Below, piece after piece: positions 26,034 to 39,070 of a stretch of 64,000 nt of DNA. The translations under genes and the position numbers were made by a program. The stretch spans positions 34,018,001-34,082,000 of the forward strand of contig NC_068975.1 of NCBI RefSeq assembly GCF_016808095.1. The letters run 5' to 3'. The number at the start of each line of letters is the position of its first letter. Position 1 is the stretch's first letter. Source of the DNA: Vigna angularis (Eukaryota > Streptophyta > Magnoliopsida > Fabales > Fabaceae). Below the pieces are notes generated by a model. That model made no database searches, was not told where the DNA came from, and was given only the letters and a program-made list of their open reading frames with translations.

Positions 26034-29000
26034 TTAACCGCGGATTGGAGATAACAAGTTTGCCTTCTGCCGAAGAGCTGCCAGGCAAAAGGTAAACACG
26101 GAGGTGGCAGAGTGAGTCCATAGACCATAGTCAAGCGTAGGATGCACAATCAATGGGATACAACCAATCCCAGCAATGAAATAAAAGATCCAGTTGGGTA
26201 AGAAGTCAAAGATCAATATGGAACCCGAAGCAATAGCAATGAACATGAATCCAAGGGAGGAAAAAAGTGCCATATTCCCAAATTCCAACTTCGTTTGCAC
26301 CAACCCTACATACTCATGTTCTGGTTTCCACCTTGTGGGAAGAATAATTGAAGCGTAGAACAATATAGATGAAGCACATAAGTACGTTCCAATTGAAATC
26401 GACACAAAAAATAAGGTATACCATGTCTTCTTCCGAAACATTGGAGTGATTGTACTATCAATATCATCGATGGGAATTGTCATAGCTCCGGTGATCCCTA
26501 GGCTGATTATAAGAGTTGCCACCACTAGTAAAGTATTTGCCGAACCTCTCACTCCAGATACAGATTTTGTGTGCAACTCTTTGTGGGACAGATAAAATTC
26601 TTCTTTAGGAGTCAAACCATCTTTATTTCTCATTGTTTTCATTGCAGCTGGAACTATTTGCTCCACTTTCTGTTTAAGAAAATTACCGTAAACAACGTTA
26701 TTGTTATAGGAAAAATCCTAACTAATCGAGTAGAATTATATACCTGAAACCATAACTCCTCGCTACGCATTAGAACATGTTCTGTTGGTAATACAAATGT
26801 TGGTTCCGGTCGCAATTTTCCAGCTAAGTGAAGAACATTGTTACCCTCAAAATCAACTAATTGTGTCATCAAATCCTTGGAGTCTCCCTTGCTTAATATT
26901 AGTCGGTATATATCTTCTTGTCGATATAGAATAGCAATGTGAAGTAAGCTTCTTTTCTCTGAACTCACTTCAAATATCAAATATGGATGGTACTTAAAAA
27001 GAATTTCTAATATCATAACGTTTCCAGATTTTGCTGCATCAAACATCGCCTTTGACAATTGTTCAGGGTTGAGAGACTCTTTCACTTCTTCCATTCGCTC
27101 AAACATCGAGCTCACTAACTTTAGATGGTCAGTAATTTCCTTGGACAATGCTGCCATTGAGTTTAAATTAATTATTAGTCATCTGAGCGTGGTATTTAGT
27201 TTAATACAGTGCATGTTGGATTTTAATTTCTCTTTTAATTAAAGAGTTAAATTTCTCTTTTATCTTCTTTTTTGTTTATCTATTTCTCATTACATATAGT
27301 GTTTTCATTATCACCTGACAAGACAAACCTTGTTAGTCGAAGTACATCAGCTGCGTTTAGATTCAACAGAGCGATCGTGTTGGAAACTATATATTCTTAT
27401 TTGGAGATAATCGTCTTGTACATGTGGATACGTCTAGGGCAAGAAGGTATGTATTTGTAGGGTATACACGAGAGAAAAAGGACTACAAATTGCAGTGCAC
27501 CAAAAAATATCAACTATTTACGCCTGGCTATGGAATTAGGTTCACAAAACTAAAGTAACATCTATGAGCTAGAAAAATAAAGTTTTTAGGAGTTATAAGT
27601 ACTCACAAAGTTGAGCAAGGATTTCCAAAGGTGTCGATCGATCTTCATTTTCTACGGTAACCAATTTTGGGTAGCGATCCAACAAATCTGATGCCACAGC
27701 TGTAATGGGCATAATGAAGTGAAAGAAGATTATGCAAAAGAAAAATGGAAGAATGATAAATTATTGTTTAACATGCAAAGTGAAGAAAGCAGACAGTGCA
27801 GTGAAACAGTTGTGACGGTGGATGAGCATACTGTAAAGGTTGTTGGTGATGGTAAAGAAAAATAGCTTGACGATTTCTTCTTCGAAAGTTAGATTGTTGT
27901 TTAGGTCGTGTAGGTCCTTTAATGTTTTTTGAAGTAAGAACTCTGTGATTTTAAGGTGGCCTGCAGAAGATGCTAATTGAATCGGCAGCATATTCTTTCG
28001 GCCTCTAATCCACAGCAACCTTCCATTCTTGTTCAACAGAATTTCAGCAATTCCGACGTTGCCTGTAATGGCAGCCAAACAGAAGGGTGTATTCCTATCT
28101 GCCATGCGAATTTCCAAATCTTGCATGTTCATACAACTTATCAGCTTTTGTACAGAACTGGTTTTTCCCATTATTACAGCAATATGTAGGGCTGTAAGTC
28201 TGCTATCAGTCATTGGAATTTGCCACCAATAAGGATGGATTCGGCAACATGATGAAGTCTCACTCCAATTTCCTGAAGCTGCTGCCACATATATTTCCCT
28301 TTTATCTTTTCCTGCATTTATACAATCACATTTCTAAATCTTCAGGGATGTCTTATATTGAAATGAAAGAAAATTGTAAAAAAGCATTATGATTGATTTC
28401 CAATCACCATTTTTAAACAATAAAAAAATATTATTGTATTCAATCAATATTATCCAAATTCTTTTAGGGTAACAAAATTTGTTGGTATTCAATACTATAA
28501 AAGAATTTATCACGTATTATAAAGTATACAATAATTGAAATTTTATGAATCTTGTATAATTTTTTCATTTATCCGTATAAATATTACTTTCATGAAGTAC
28601 TTTTTGTTTACTTATGTGAGATTTTTATATTTTCATTCAAAGCTTTCTTAATCTTAAAAGTGATATAATAGCCATAAAATTCTATCTTTCTAATTTAAAC
28701 GTTTTTCTATATATAAACAGCTATTTTCTATTATTGCTCTAATAATAATATTATTGTTATCGTGAAAATAGAATTTTTGTTTTTTATTTAACTTTTGTAT
28801 ATACTACATTTTATAATTTATTGTATTTTTAAACTTTATCTTTAATGTTATAGATCAAAGTTTAGTAACAATTTTTTATAAATATTTAAAATTTAAACTA
28901 TAAAATCTTAATCTAAAAGTCTTCTAAAAGATCATTATATATAGTACTTTGACTTATCTTCTGATATATTAAATATTAATATAACATTTTAAAAAAATTA

Positions 29001-29979
29001 TTTCAATTCATGGCCTTATATTAGAGTATTAATATGTTTTATATGATCAAAGTACCTTTGCACATTATATCAATTTTTACTTTTTAAAATAACATACATG
29101 ACCGAGATTATGTATTTTTTTTTGTCAACTGCAAATACTTGATGAGATGTGAGAAGTGCATATATAGTCAATTTTTTTTTTATTGTAATGTCCTGAGCAT
29201 ACCAATGTTTGGCTCAAAAAAAGTTAAGACCGTGAAAATATATTAAACTTTGTTAAATTAAATACAATTTGGGTGGTGACGAAATTTGAATAGATTATAA
29301 TTATGCTAGATAGATAGGTCTCAATAGAATCAATATCACACAAAATAATTCATTTTGAAATACCTTTTTCATTACATGAAATATATGTCATATTTATGTT
29401 TAAACAATATAACCACATTTCACTTATTTGCCCGTCACAGAATTAAGGGAATATTTTTTTTTTTTTATTAAATTGAATTCATAGACTGTGAATAACAAAC
29501 TTAATGCATATTCTCTTATCGTTAATTTAAATATAGTTTCCCGTTATACTTTCGACAAACATATACAACTAATATTATTTATTGATTAAACCAATAAAAG
29601 AGGACATTAATTAAAGCAAAACATGTGAAACTTAAAACAATAAAATATTTTGTCATTTCCTGATTTTTTAAATAATATGGAGAAAAATTAAACATAAATA
29701 GAAAAAGGTTTTATTTATTTGAAATTATAAGTATAAAATATAATAGATAGATGTGATGCAATTATGAATAATAAAAATATATTATTTGTGTAACGGTTGT
29801 GAGTGAAGAATTAAATAAGTGAAAAGAAAGCAATTAAAAATCATACTGTCTAGCTCCCCTAGCGATGGCAGCTGTGCTTCCCCAACATCAATACTCACTT
29901 CTTCAGTATCTGCATATGCAAATATATCATCAAATTTAACACTAAAGGTACTTCCAAGAGTATCATCTGCGTCTGCCAT
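26034..29979 (-). CDS. Ankyrin-repeat/PGG-domain membrane protein, gene D
   Basis: Complement(join(26034..26669,26744..27150,27607..27699,27832..28311,29847..29979)); 583 codons, 582 residues. Exons 3-6 correspond one to one with genes A-C. Exon 3 is 12 nt longer (extra residues around DLNNNLTFEEE). The first exon, 133 nt, corresponds to exons 1 and 2 of the others joined through what looks like a 42-nt remnant of intron 1, which stays in frame. Ankyrin units: LTALHIAVIMGKT, PFCLAAITGNVGIAEILL, LPIQLASSAGHLKITEFLL, SLLHIAILYRQEDIYRLIL and NNVLHLAGKL. The PGG core reads GITGAMTIPI, followed by a four-helix membrane region. Family role as for gene A: a membrane-anchored ankyrin protein of the ACD6/ITN1 class, with no function assigned from sequence. 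The start is the ATG of MADADDTLG, which aligns with MADSDAS of gene C. Confidence 0.82.
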
Positions 29980-30019
29980 AGCTCCTGCGTTTTCCTTCTA
30001 CTTTTCACAAATTTCTTAA

Positions 30020-31500
30020 TTGCTGTGACATTCCTCAATTGTTCATTCATGAACATTTCCATTTATTTTGAGCAAAAGACGCAGTATAAGCCAAGTAATT
30101 CCATAAAGTGATAAAAAAGAGAACAAGCACCAGAAAACATTGCACTCAAAGTATTAAAGAATACTTAGTATACCTTTTTTAAATTATGATTACTTAAAAT
30201 ATGAAAAATATCATTATATATTTACAATGTAATGATGAGTTAAACTAGTTCATTTTGTCGAGTTGATCTTATTAATTATGTAAATTACCTTTTTTTTTCA
30301 TTTCTTTCCTATATCTTTGATACTTAATACTATATCTCTTTCGTTTGTTTTTTTTTAATAGCATTTCAGTCATTTAAAAACGTTATGTATTAAATTTTAT
30401 TCGGCATAAAATTTAATTATAATATGAGGCATGTATTTAAAAAATATATATTTAAGAATTTTATTTATGTTAAATAATTGTACACTCTCCATTAAACACT
30501 AAAACACCAATTATTTATTGAGAAATATTACTCATAGTGTATTTTTAAGAGTATTTTTAAAAGCAATGTGGTAATTGTAAAAAAGAGAAAGAAAAAGTAA
30601 AAATAAAAATATATAAATGTACTTGATTCTCTCATTGCACTTAATAAAGACCCTTGAAAAACACTTATTGTTGTTTGCAGGAACAAAGAGCAAGAAACGA
30701 ACAACTGTACAATGCAGTGGAAGAAGACTAATAGAAATATTCAAAAATTGAGAGAAAGTTCAAATGTAGGATCTGATACTTTGGAAAAAATAATTAACAT
30801 CTATTTGAATTTGGTTTTTATTCAAAAATGTCTTAAAAAGCGAATTGTTGAAAAAAATGACTATTTGTTATTTTGGTATGAAAAAGGTGCAGTTAGTGCT
30901 TTTTATTATATTCACAAGTGTATAAAACTCGTTAAATTGTATTCATAGCTGCACACTTTGTAATAATTTTGAACAATATTTACTTTATTATTGCATTCTT
31001 TCTTGTTATTTCTTTTTATTGATGAAATTTTGTTTGTCTGTTTCACTGGGAGAAAGATTGAATAGATAGATTTCAGAAAATGAAAAGTGGATTATAATAT
31101 TGTTTAAATTAAGAAAAAGATGTTGTAATTTAAGTGGATTTGAAATAAAAATTATTATAATGTGATAAATATGATATATTTAAAAATATTTTAATAAATA
31201 AAATTATATGTGATTAGTATTTTATTTTTTATGATAAAGATGATATAAATTAAAATATAAATAGTGAAAATTATATTAAAATAAATTTGAAGTTGTTATT
31301 TAAAATTAAAAATTATTATTACTATTATTATTAATCTATTATTATTATTTATTATTAATAATCTATCATTATTACAATTAATATTATTAAAACCAGCTTG
31401 TGCAGTACCTAAATCACTGATTGAATCATTAATACATGTTAAATTTCTTCTCTTTCGTGAAAGATGTTAGGAAGGAGTCAATCACTCACTTTTTGTATAA
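30020..31500. other. Intergenic AT-rich DNA between gene D and the STICHEL-like gene
   Basis: No supported gene. Short frames here have strongly AT-driven composition and no recognisable motif. There are poly-A/T rich and ATT-repeat stretches at about 31300-31380. Confidence 0.4.
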
Positions 31501-31518
31501 CAATAAATAAATAGTCAC

Positions 31519-31593
<75 letters not shown>
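31519..31593. repeat. (TA)n microsatellite
   Basis: Pure TA run of about 75 bases. Confidence 0.92.
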
Positions 31594-31597
<4 letters not shown>

Positions 31598-31904
31598 TTT
31601 TTAAAATATATTGTTAAAGTGGGACACTGAACAAATATTATTAGTTATTAAATTAAAATAGTATAATATTTTATGAAAATTATTAATTTAAACAAGTTGT
31701 ATGAAATTGATATAACATAATTTCTTTTGATAAAAAATAAGAAGTTTAAAAATCAAACCAACGAGGAAGTCCATTGGACTTGCTACCAACAAGAAGTTTG
31801 GTTAGAGAGGCTATTTTCCTGCACCTTTTCTTTCTACACCCGTAAATTTCATTGGTGTCCATTATAATCCTAGGAATTATATATATATTTTATTAAACCC
31901 AGTT

Positions 31905-32250
31905 ATGAAATTTTATGAATTTCAAAAATCGGTTCTGAAATTTCTTGGATCTCAAAATCAATTTTTCAGATTCCAAAATCTTATTTTAAATTTTGTATTT
32001 TGAAATATAATTTAAAATTCAGTTCTGAATTTTTGAAATTCTGAAATCCAATTCTGAATATTTTTGAATTTTAAAATTTGATTTTTCAGTTTTTGAATTT
32101 CGTAATCTAATTTAGAAATTTTTCAAATTTTGAAACTCAATTCTAGATTTTCTCAAATTTGTAAGTCAATTCTGGATTTCTTGAATTTTGAAATTTAATT
32201 TTTGAGTTTTATAGATTTTAGAATTTTCAAAATTTCAAAAAGAAATTTTT
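31905..32250. repeat. Degenerate minisatellite of TTTTGAAATTCAATTCTGAA-type units
   Basis: About ten imperfect head-to-tail units of roughly 30-36 bases, each with a core like TTTTGAAAT..CAATTCTGAATTT. Individual units differ by several substitutions and small gaps, so the array is old. Confidence 0.6.
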
Positions 32251-32579
32251 ATATTTTCTAAACCCAGTCAATAACTTATCAAAACATGGATGGTGACTGT
32301 AATAGACTCACCAGAATTGATAATTCCAATTTCAATATTCATAACTAAGCTCTTCTGATTTCAAAATTAGCCAAATTTTCTGCTGCTATCAATTTTCTTC
32401 TACCTATAAAACTTTCAAATTTCTACATTTTTTTTTACTCAGAATCTTAAAAAATTGAAAATGTTCGAAACTTGCGGACGAAAAGATCAAATTTCTTACA
32501 AAACAAAATAAATCTCCAATCTCCCCTTTTTAAAAACCTTAATTAATCAAACATGTTTCAAAACATTTAATTAATACTA

Positions 32580-32783
32580 TTGATGCTTACTTTTAGAAAT
32601 GTTCTTATGACACAAACAATCAATCACCTTCTCTAAGTGCACTTTCACTTTATAGGAATTTGATCCATTTTTACTGCATGGGAGCATGGCGAGAAGTGAT
32701 TTAGCAATTATGATTAGAGGTCCAAACCAAAAAGCAAAAACCAAATTAACGAGTAGTACGTGGACCTGAGTTAAAATTTGCAT
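32580..32783 (-). CDS. Possible small membrane-anchored or secreted ORF downstream of STICHEL-like gene
   Basis: ATG at 32783 opens a frame of about 67 residues with a hydrophobic stretch (VHVLLVNLVFAFWFGPLIII) near the N-terminus, then a basic tail with cysteines (MLPCSK, VIDCLCHKNISK). The end coordinate is set just before the poly-A-rich stretch at 32579. A TATA-like ATATATAT lies near 32862-32872, about 80 bases upstream. The family is not recognised. It could also be part of the 3' untranslated region of the STICHEL-like gene, which ends at 33004 on the same strand. Low confidence. Confidence 0.25.
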
Positions 32784-33003
32784 AAAATTTATGGTAAGGA
32801 AAAATATACAACATCTTATCACTAAAATGGGATTTACTACTTTCCTACATTTTCTTCATCTGATATATATAGCTACATGCTTTTATTGAATTAAATGAAA
32901 AGAAGAATAGAAAAGGCTTGACCCTATAACACTTGAGGAAAAAGCCTAAATACTGGTAATACAAATGGGTATTGAATCAACCCACAACATTCCAACATGC
33001 ATA

Positions 33004-36000
33004 CTACCTCGGAGATTTTGTAGACAGACATTTCCCACACGAGACCAGATTCAGCAATGCACGTGGTTTTCGACTACGAATTTTCAACCGTGACAGCTGC
33101 CAAACCAATCAATTAAAAACATCAATTATAATGTACTGCTGTATAATAATCAAAAATTGAATAAATTGCCACACTAACGTCACATCTAACGTCAATAACT
33201 TAGACGAATTCTCACATGTAAACCACGAAAGTAATGGATATCACATCCCCTATAATGCACAAGCAACACAATCATGCCCTTGATGAATTGTTTACAAAAT
33301 TCAATAAAATGAACTACCTTTCGCCGAGTTGCTCTTGATGCTTTCCAGCATAGCAAGCTTCTTGATCTTGGCTCCAGTCTCCTAAGGAGTAAATGATTTT
33401 CAAACTAATCGTCAGTTATGAGTTATAACAGAGACATTATCATATCACTCAAACAAGATAACACCAAATTCCAAAGCTTAATAATTCAAGACATTCACGT
33501 TAACAAACTCTATCGAAACGGTGGAATGGTAACTTACAAATTCTCTTGTTCAAGCTTCTCAGCAATAGAAACTGCTTTACGTTTTGACCACCCACTTCTC
33601 TGGCCTTCTGCTTGCTGGATTACATGAGCAAGAGATACTTTGCTTCTTACAAGACTTCGACTTTGATTTTGCTCCGTAAGCTTTCTTTGGTCTAACTGCG
33701 ACTTAACAATTGGCTTGTTTTGGGAAACTGATGTGTGTCCTATACTTGTACCTTCTAATTTTCTATAAGACGTTCCATGACCATTTACCTGCTGCTCATT
33801 AGTCTTGTGCTCCACTTGAGAAGATGCTTCTTCTACAATTTCACCCCTTCTTTTTTCAACAGAATCAGTTAATGTTGGATGAGCTTGAGAACCAACACCG
33901 TTAAAGTCTCTTATCTGAGACAGAATATCATTAGTAGCAGGCAATGTAGGAGGCTGTTGAACAGCAGATCCAGCATCTTTGCCTGACTCACATCTAATTT
34001 CTATTGTTATAGAAGATCCAAGGACAGATTCAAATGCTTGTAAGATTTGGCCTGTGAACTTCTCGGCAGTAGATTTGGTCAAATGAGAACTAAACATTAG
34101 CTGCACAGTTGGAGCTGGAACATAAACCATAAAATATAGATAAATAATGAATGTTAATGAGTAGAGTAAAAATTAAACAGGAGCACTACCATAACAGCAT
34201 TACGCAAGATACACAAAAGGTCAACTGGTAAAATGGAAAAATACTATTAACAAGATATATCATCTAAGATGCACAAGCACAGAGTGAAACAAAAATACTT
34301 CAAAGATAAAGCTCATAGTAAGTTTTAGTAAGATAGTGTTTGCTGCAGACTAACCTCTCTTGACTTTATTATAAGTTCTAGAACAGACCCTGATGCCTGA
34401 ACCAATTTTTCAATCTACTATAATAGTAATAGTAATACAAGACCATCAGGTTGACAACACTATATTCAGAATAATCACATGCAAAGTTAAGTCATTCCAT
34501 AATTATTCCCAACCTGGAATTCATGTAAAGCATTGTTAACACTGATTATGACACCACCAAAGGTGAGCATCACAGGAATGTTAGCATTTCAACTTTATGA
34601 TAAAAATAATAACATTATCAATTCTGGCAAACAAGGCTTTCAGGCCTTTGACCTGATACTACAGCTAGATAAATGAAGACTAATTTATCCCCTAGCTCCT
34701 CTAGATCTAAAATGCATTTAAAAAATTAGGAATATTATATCAACACAGAGAATGACATTTTTAAGGGGAAAAATTTTAATCATATGAATACAAAATATTA
34801 TTAGATGTGTTGTTGAGTAAGCATTGTGCAGACTTGACACTCACCTGCCCCAAAACTAACAGAGATCAGCTTGCCTTCTTTAAACAGAAACTCTTTCAGA
34901 CCAGTAACTTGTATTCTCTCAAGCACCTCTGACCATATATCTCCAATTTCTTTCCGGCCTTTACCCAAAATTTGCCTCTCGTTCATCTTAATCTTATCAG
35001 TGGCTTGGAAATGTGTATGTTGAGGAGTAAAACCAGACACACTATGTCGCTTCTTCTCAGAACCAAGACCCCTTGTCAGACCATCTGCTGAGCTTCCAGC
35101 ATGGAAATTTTCAATTCTAGCATCCATTGATAATCGTCTAGTTTTGTTAGGAATGTCAACAGGATTACCATTCAGTCTAGCAGCTTCTCTCGCATCTGCA
35201 TCTTTTAGAGTGAACGGACTATGGTTGAAACTATTATCAGATGATGTTGGTAACACATATTGCTGGTCCGGAGCAAGCTGAAGTAAAGCAGCTGTCAGCC
35301 ATGTTAGCTTGTCATTGGACATCCTCAGTTGCTTCTCAGCCTCAGATAAAGTTTTCAGAGCTTGGCGCAGCTTTTCCATGTCTTCTTTGGACACTGAAAC
35401 AGAAATTAGTATCATCAACTTTTGGAAGTATAACAAAGGAAAATATGATCACTAGTATGAAACTAGAGCAAGACTATCCAGTCTGCACTATGACAAAACT
35501 GTATACTCATGGAATTAGCCGTATAAAAGATTTATCAAGACGGACAATTCTGGTGTAAAAAATATGTCTATGCACAATGTATATGTTTTTACAAAATGAT
35601 GAGGCTTAAATTAATAACTGGGTGCTGTCTAAAAATATGAGATTACTCTACTCACATGGTTGTCTACGGAAGAACTTCCTTCTACGCCTTTCTTTTGTGA
35701 AATCATAGGTCCCAGCAAGTATATCTGTAATTACTGTAGCAAGTTGTGACATCAAAGCCAATGGCTCCACACCGGTTTCCATTATCACTCTTAAATTCTT
35801 CACGGTGTTAACTGTGTCTGCCGATAATGCCAAATCAAGCAGATCCACCAATTTCTCATCAGAGATTAGCCCTACCTGAACAAAGGATTTAACTTCAGAG
35901 CAATTCAAGCATAGCAAATTAACAAAATTAACTCTAGTAGTTTACAGTAGAAATATAATCCAGTGTAAGAATGAGTCATGACAGAAACACACTAACAAAT

Positions 36001-38084
36001 AAACAGCTTACCAATTCCTGAACAAGAGGAACGGATATTCTCTGTCCAAGTAAACTAAGTTGTTCAAGGGTCATCTCAGCATCTCTCATAGATCCATCCG
36101 ACCTTGATGCAATCAGTTTCAGGGCATCCTTCTCAATTTCTAGACCTTCTTTGGTTGCAATCCTCTGCAGAGTATGTACAATATCCGCATCCTTCAGCTT
36201 TGGGAAAAAGAATTTTTGACACCTGGATATTATTATATGAGGCAAGACATCAAGACTAGAACTGACAAGGATAAAAACGACACGTCTAGGTGCTCGGTCA
36301 ATGACCTTCGATATAGCATTCCAACAATCCGTCGACAGAGTATCACAGTCATCAAAAATAAACACTCTGTAATGTGATGGAAGCTGAGAAACAATCATAT
36401 TGTCCAGTAGGTCCATGATGCTCTCAAAGTCAAAATTGCTAACTGGACCTACTTCCTTTATATTTCTACTCTTGCCCATATCATGCGCTATGCAATAATT
36501 GCAAAATCCACAAGGTTTTGGGTGTTCTGAAGAATTACAATTCAGAGCTCTTGCAAATATGCGAGCAGAAGACGTTTTTCCAGTGCCATGGGGACCATAG
36601 AACACGTACAACAATCCAACTTTTCTCTTCATTACTGCATTAGAAAGAGCTTGTGCCACTAAATTTTGCCCAACCATATCTCTAAAGGTTCGAGGCATGT
36701 ACTTTTGTGTTAAACTTTGGTGTCGACTGTGGCGATTCCCTCTCAACTTACGCTGATCACCAGATCTAGCTTCGGATGCGAGATCAGAATCAACATCACG
36801 CTTGAATAAGTTATCACCAAAAAGACCTAGTTCCCCAGAATAGTCATGATCCCAACAAGCATTTTCAGTGCTTGCGTGAGACACAGATGCCTCAACTAGC
36901 AAGGGCAATGCCTCTGCATCAGACTTAGTATATGAGCTTGAATGCTCAGATGCCACAGGCATCTCAGAAATATGTCTTCCATTGTCAGCAAATGTCCCTT
37001 TCTTCAACCTAGTGTCTGATAAACCACAAGACAAACTTCTTCCAGCCATGTCAAGGAATGTTTTACCCCTGTGATGAATTCTGGACCAATTCCATGGAAT
37101 GCCACACCCATTTTTCGGAGCCCTAGTAACATTATCATCTCCAAACTCATCAGCCCCCTCCAAGTGATATTTCTGGTGGGCTGAAGCCTGAGCTATTGAG
37201 TTGGAAGCCACAGAAAGTTCATTCTCAGCTCCAATTTCTCTTGATGTTGTGGCAACACGAGTTCTTCGAGCACTTCGAAACTTACGCCTTTTCCCCCTAT
37301 TCATTCCACTTCCACTACTGCGCACCCGGGAATCTGCCTCCTCGATAATTTTCTCCTGTCTAGGAAACCTTCCACGAAAATGAATATTTGTTGATGCTAG
37401 ATCATCACTATCCAAAGGAACATCATTCAGCTGCTCAGAAAGCGTCTTCACTTGAGAATCTCGAACATTCTTCCCCCTCTGTTTGCTCTTTCTATCTTTA
37501 GACTCGGAATGCCTGGAAATAACATCTTCAGCCAAACTTTTCCCAGCTTGATTGAGAGGGTCCTCTTGATTAACATCCAAAAAGTCAGGCTTTTCATTCC
37601 TCCTACCAGATTCCTCTCTCCCAACCCTCCTGCCATCTCCCACTCCACTCCTGCTGCTACGTTCACTAGGTGCCGTTATCCCATCAGTACCCCTACCAAT
37701 CTCACCTGGGGCAACTCTTGATGAAGCTATACTCACCAAGGGTGGTGAAGTTCCAGATAATCTTCTCCCTTCCTTCCTTCTCTCAACACCTACAGACCTT
37801 CTCCCCCCTTGAGACACCGCGTCATTTTCAACTCTTTTGAAAAGCATGTCAACCACAGAAGGCGAGTGCCATGATGGAGGACTTGCAGAAGGGTCTCGAA
37901 GAGACCGCGATCTCTGCAGCACAACAAGGTCTCTCATGATTGACCTATCAGCCAGAATGGGGCTGTTTTTGTGCATATGGTTCTTCAGATGAATGCAATT
38001 TGTCAAATGGATGTGGTTGCGAAGATGATCACTAATATCACCATTGGCATCTTTAAGCACCCTACTACGAACAGCCCTAGTCAT
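33004..38084 (-). CDS. STICHEL-like protein (DNA polymerase III gamma/tau-like AAA protein)
   Basis: Complement(join(33004..33096,33318..33381,33538..34114,34845..35393,35656..35875,36012..38084)). GT/AG junctions, phases 0,1,1,2,0; 1192 codons, 1191 residues. The N-terminus MTRAVRSRVLKD and the following HIHLTNCIHLKNHMH are typical of STICHEL-like proteins. A long basic, serine-rich region follows, with a nuclear-signal-like KRRKFRSARRTR near 260. The clamp-loader domain has Walker A (GPHGTGKTSSA, near 495-505), a four-cysteine zinc module (C..CGFCNYC, near 510-540) and Walker B (FIFDDCDTL, near 573-581). DNA polymerase III gamma domain-III sequence follows (LISDEKLVDLLDLALSAD). The C-terminus ends with the conserved basic tail (LEPRSRSLLCWK, SRKPRALL, GKCLSTKSPR). 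Arabidopsis STICHEL controls trichome branching. This copy looks closest to the STICHEL-like 3/4 subgroup, by memory of its N-terminus rather than a tree. A 5'-leader intron is likely (acceptor near 38124). Confidence 0.92.
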
Positions 38085-38124
38085 GATCAGAACACCAGCC
38101 GTTCTAACAGCAGAATCCCTTCTA

Positions 38125-39070
38125 AATTAATATAACAAATCAGAAAAACGCTCATTTTTGTCTATAACAGTGCCAAGCTTTCACTGTTATAGCGTAAAAA
38201 AGGAACACTAAAAAAAATGCTCAGACTTCAACACCCATTAATCACCCCGGAAATGCCAAAATAAGGCTAGAATTCAAACTCCCTAAAAAGGGAAACAGCG
38301 ACTCCCATGGTCAATTATCCCATGAACACTAAAAACCAACACTAAGACCCACCAAGATTCGACCCAGTAAGAAAAAATACCCTTCAAGAAGAATCTCCAA
38401 CCACCAAAATCCCCACCACATACTCCACAAACATAGCCCAACATTCAACCAAACCCATTGAACTAACCAAAGAACCAAAAGGAAGGAACTTTGCAGACCA
38501 CAAAAATAGTGATGCTACCCCAACAGCTTCAAACGCCAGAAGGCACAATTTTTAAGCTAAACAAGCAAAAAGAAGAGAAGAAGCAAACACCCCATTAGCT
38601 CAAAGCTCCACAGAAGTGCACTGACTGACTCACTCAAGATAGAACAACGTTATCCCTGAGAGTGTGACAAAATGAGAGGGAGTTAATGAAGCAGAGGCGT
38701 AAAGAACGTGATGTAACATTTCTTCCAAAAGGGGGGAGCAAAAAGAGAGAGAGAAATAAAGAAGAAGGTATAAGCGAAAAAAGTAGAAGGCAAACACCTC
38801 AAACGCCTGAATCAGAAAAAGGAAGGCGACCCGTTTGGATTATTAAGCCTCAGATCTCTCAGCAAGCTTCACATGCACTTCACGAGAGCGAGAAAACGAT
38901 AGTCCCAACTCCAACCAACCCATGACTTGAAGAGAGAGAAAAACGAACAGTACAAAGCTTGAAATAGCAGGAAGAGAAAGTGAGAAAGAGAGAGAGAAGG
39001 GGGTGAGAGTATGGGATTGTAAGATCCGTTCTAGACACACTCTCAGACACAATTCTGGGAACAGAGGACA
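38125..39070 (-). promoter_or_regulatory. 5' leader, probable leader intron and promoter of the STICHEL-like gene
   Basis: Minus strand: a polypyrimidine-type acceptor (TTAATTTAG then AAGGGATTC) lies about 40 bases upstream of the ATG at 38084. A CT-rich tract at about 38935-39005 is typical of a plant 5' untranslated exon. This suggests a non-coding first exon around 38900-39060 and a leader intron of about 0.8 kb. Splice donor and transcription start are not fixed by the sequence alone. Confidence 0.45.

Noticed and set aside
35241..35558. 105-residue plus-strand frame
   Set aside because: Antisense to exon 3 of the STICHEL-like gene and its intron, with no independent support.
37452..37721. 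89-residue plus-strand frame
   Set aside because: Shadow of the long first exon of the STICHEL-like gene, whose serine/arginine-rich coding keeps other frames open.
38686..38925. 79-residue plus-strand basic frame
   Set aside because: Lies in the GA/CT-rich leader of the STICHEL-like gene. Its composition is explained by the purine-rich complement.
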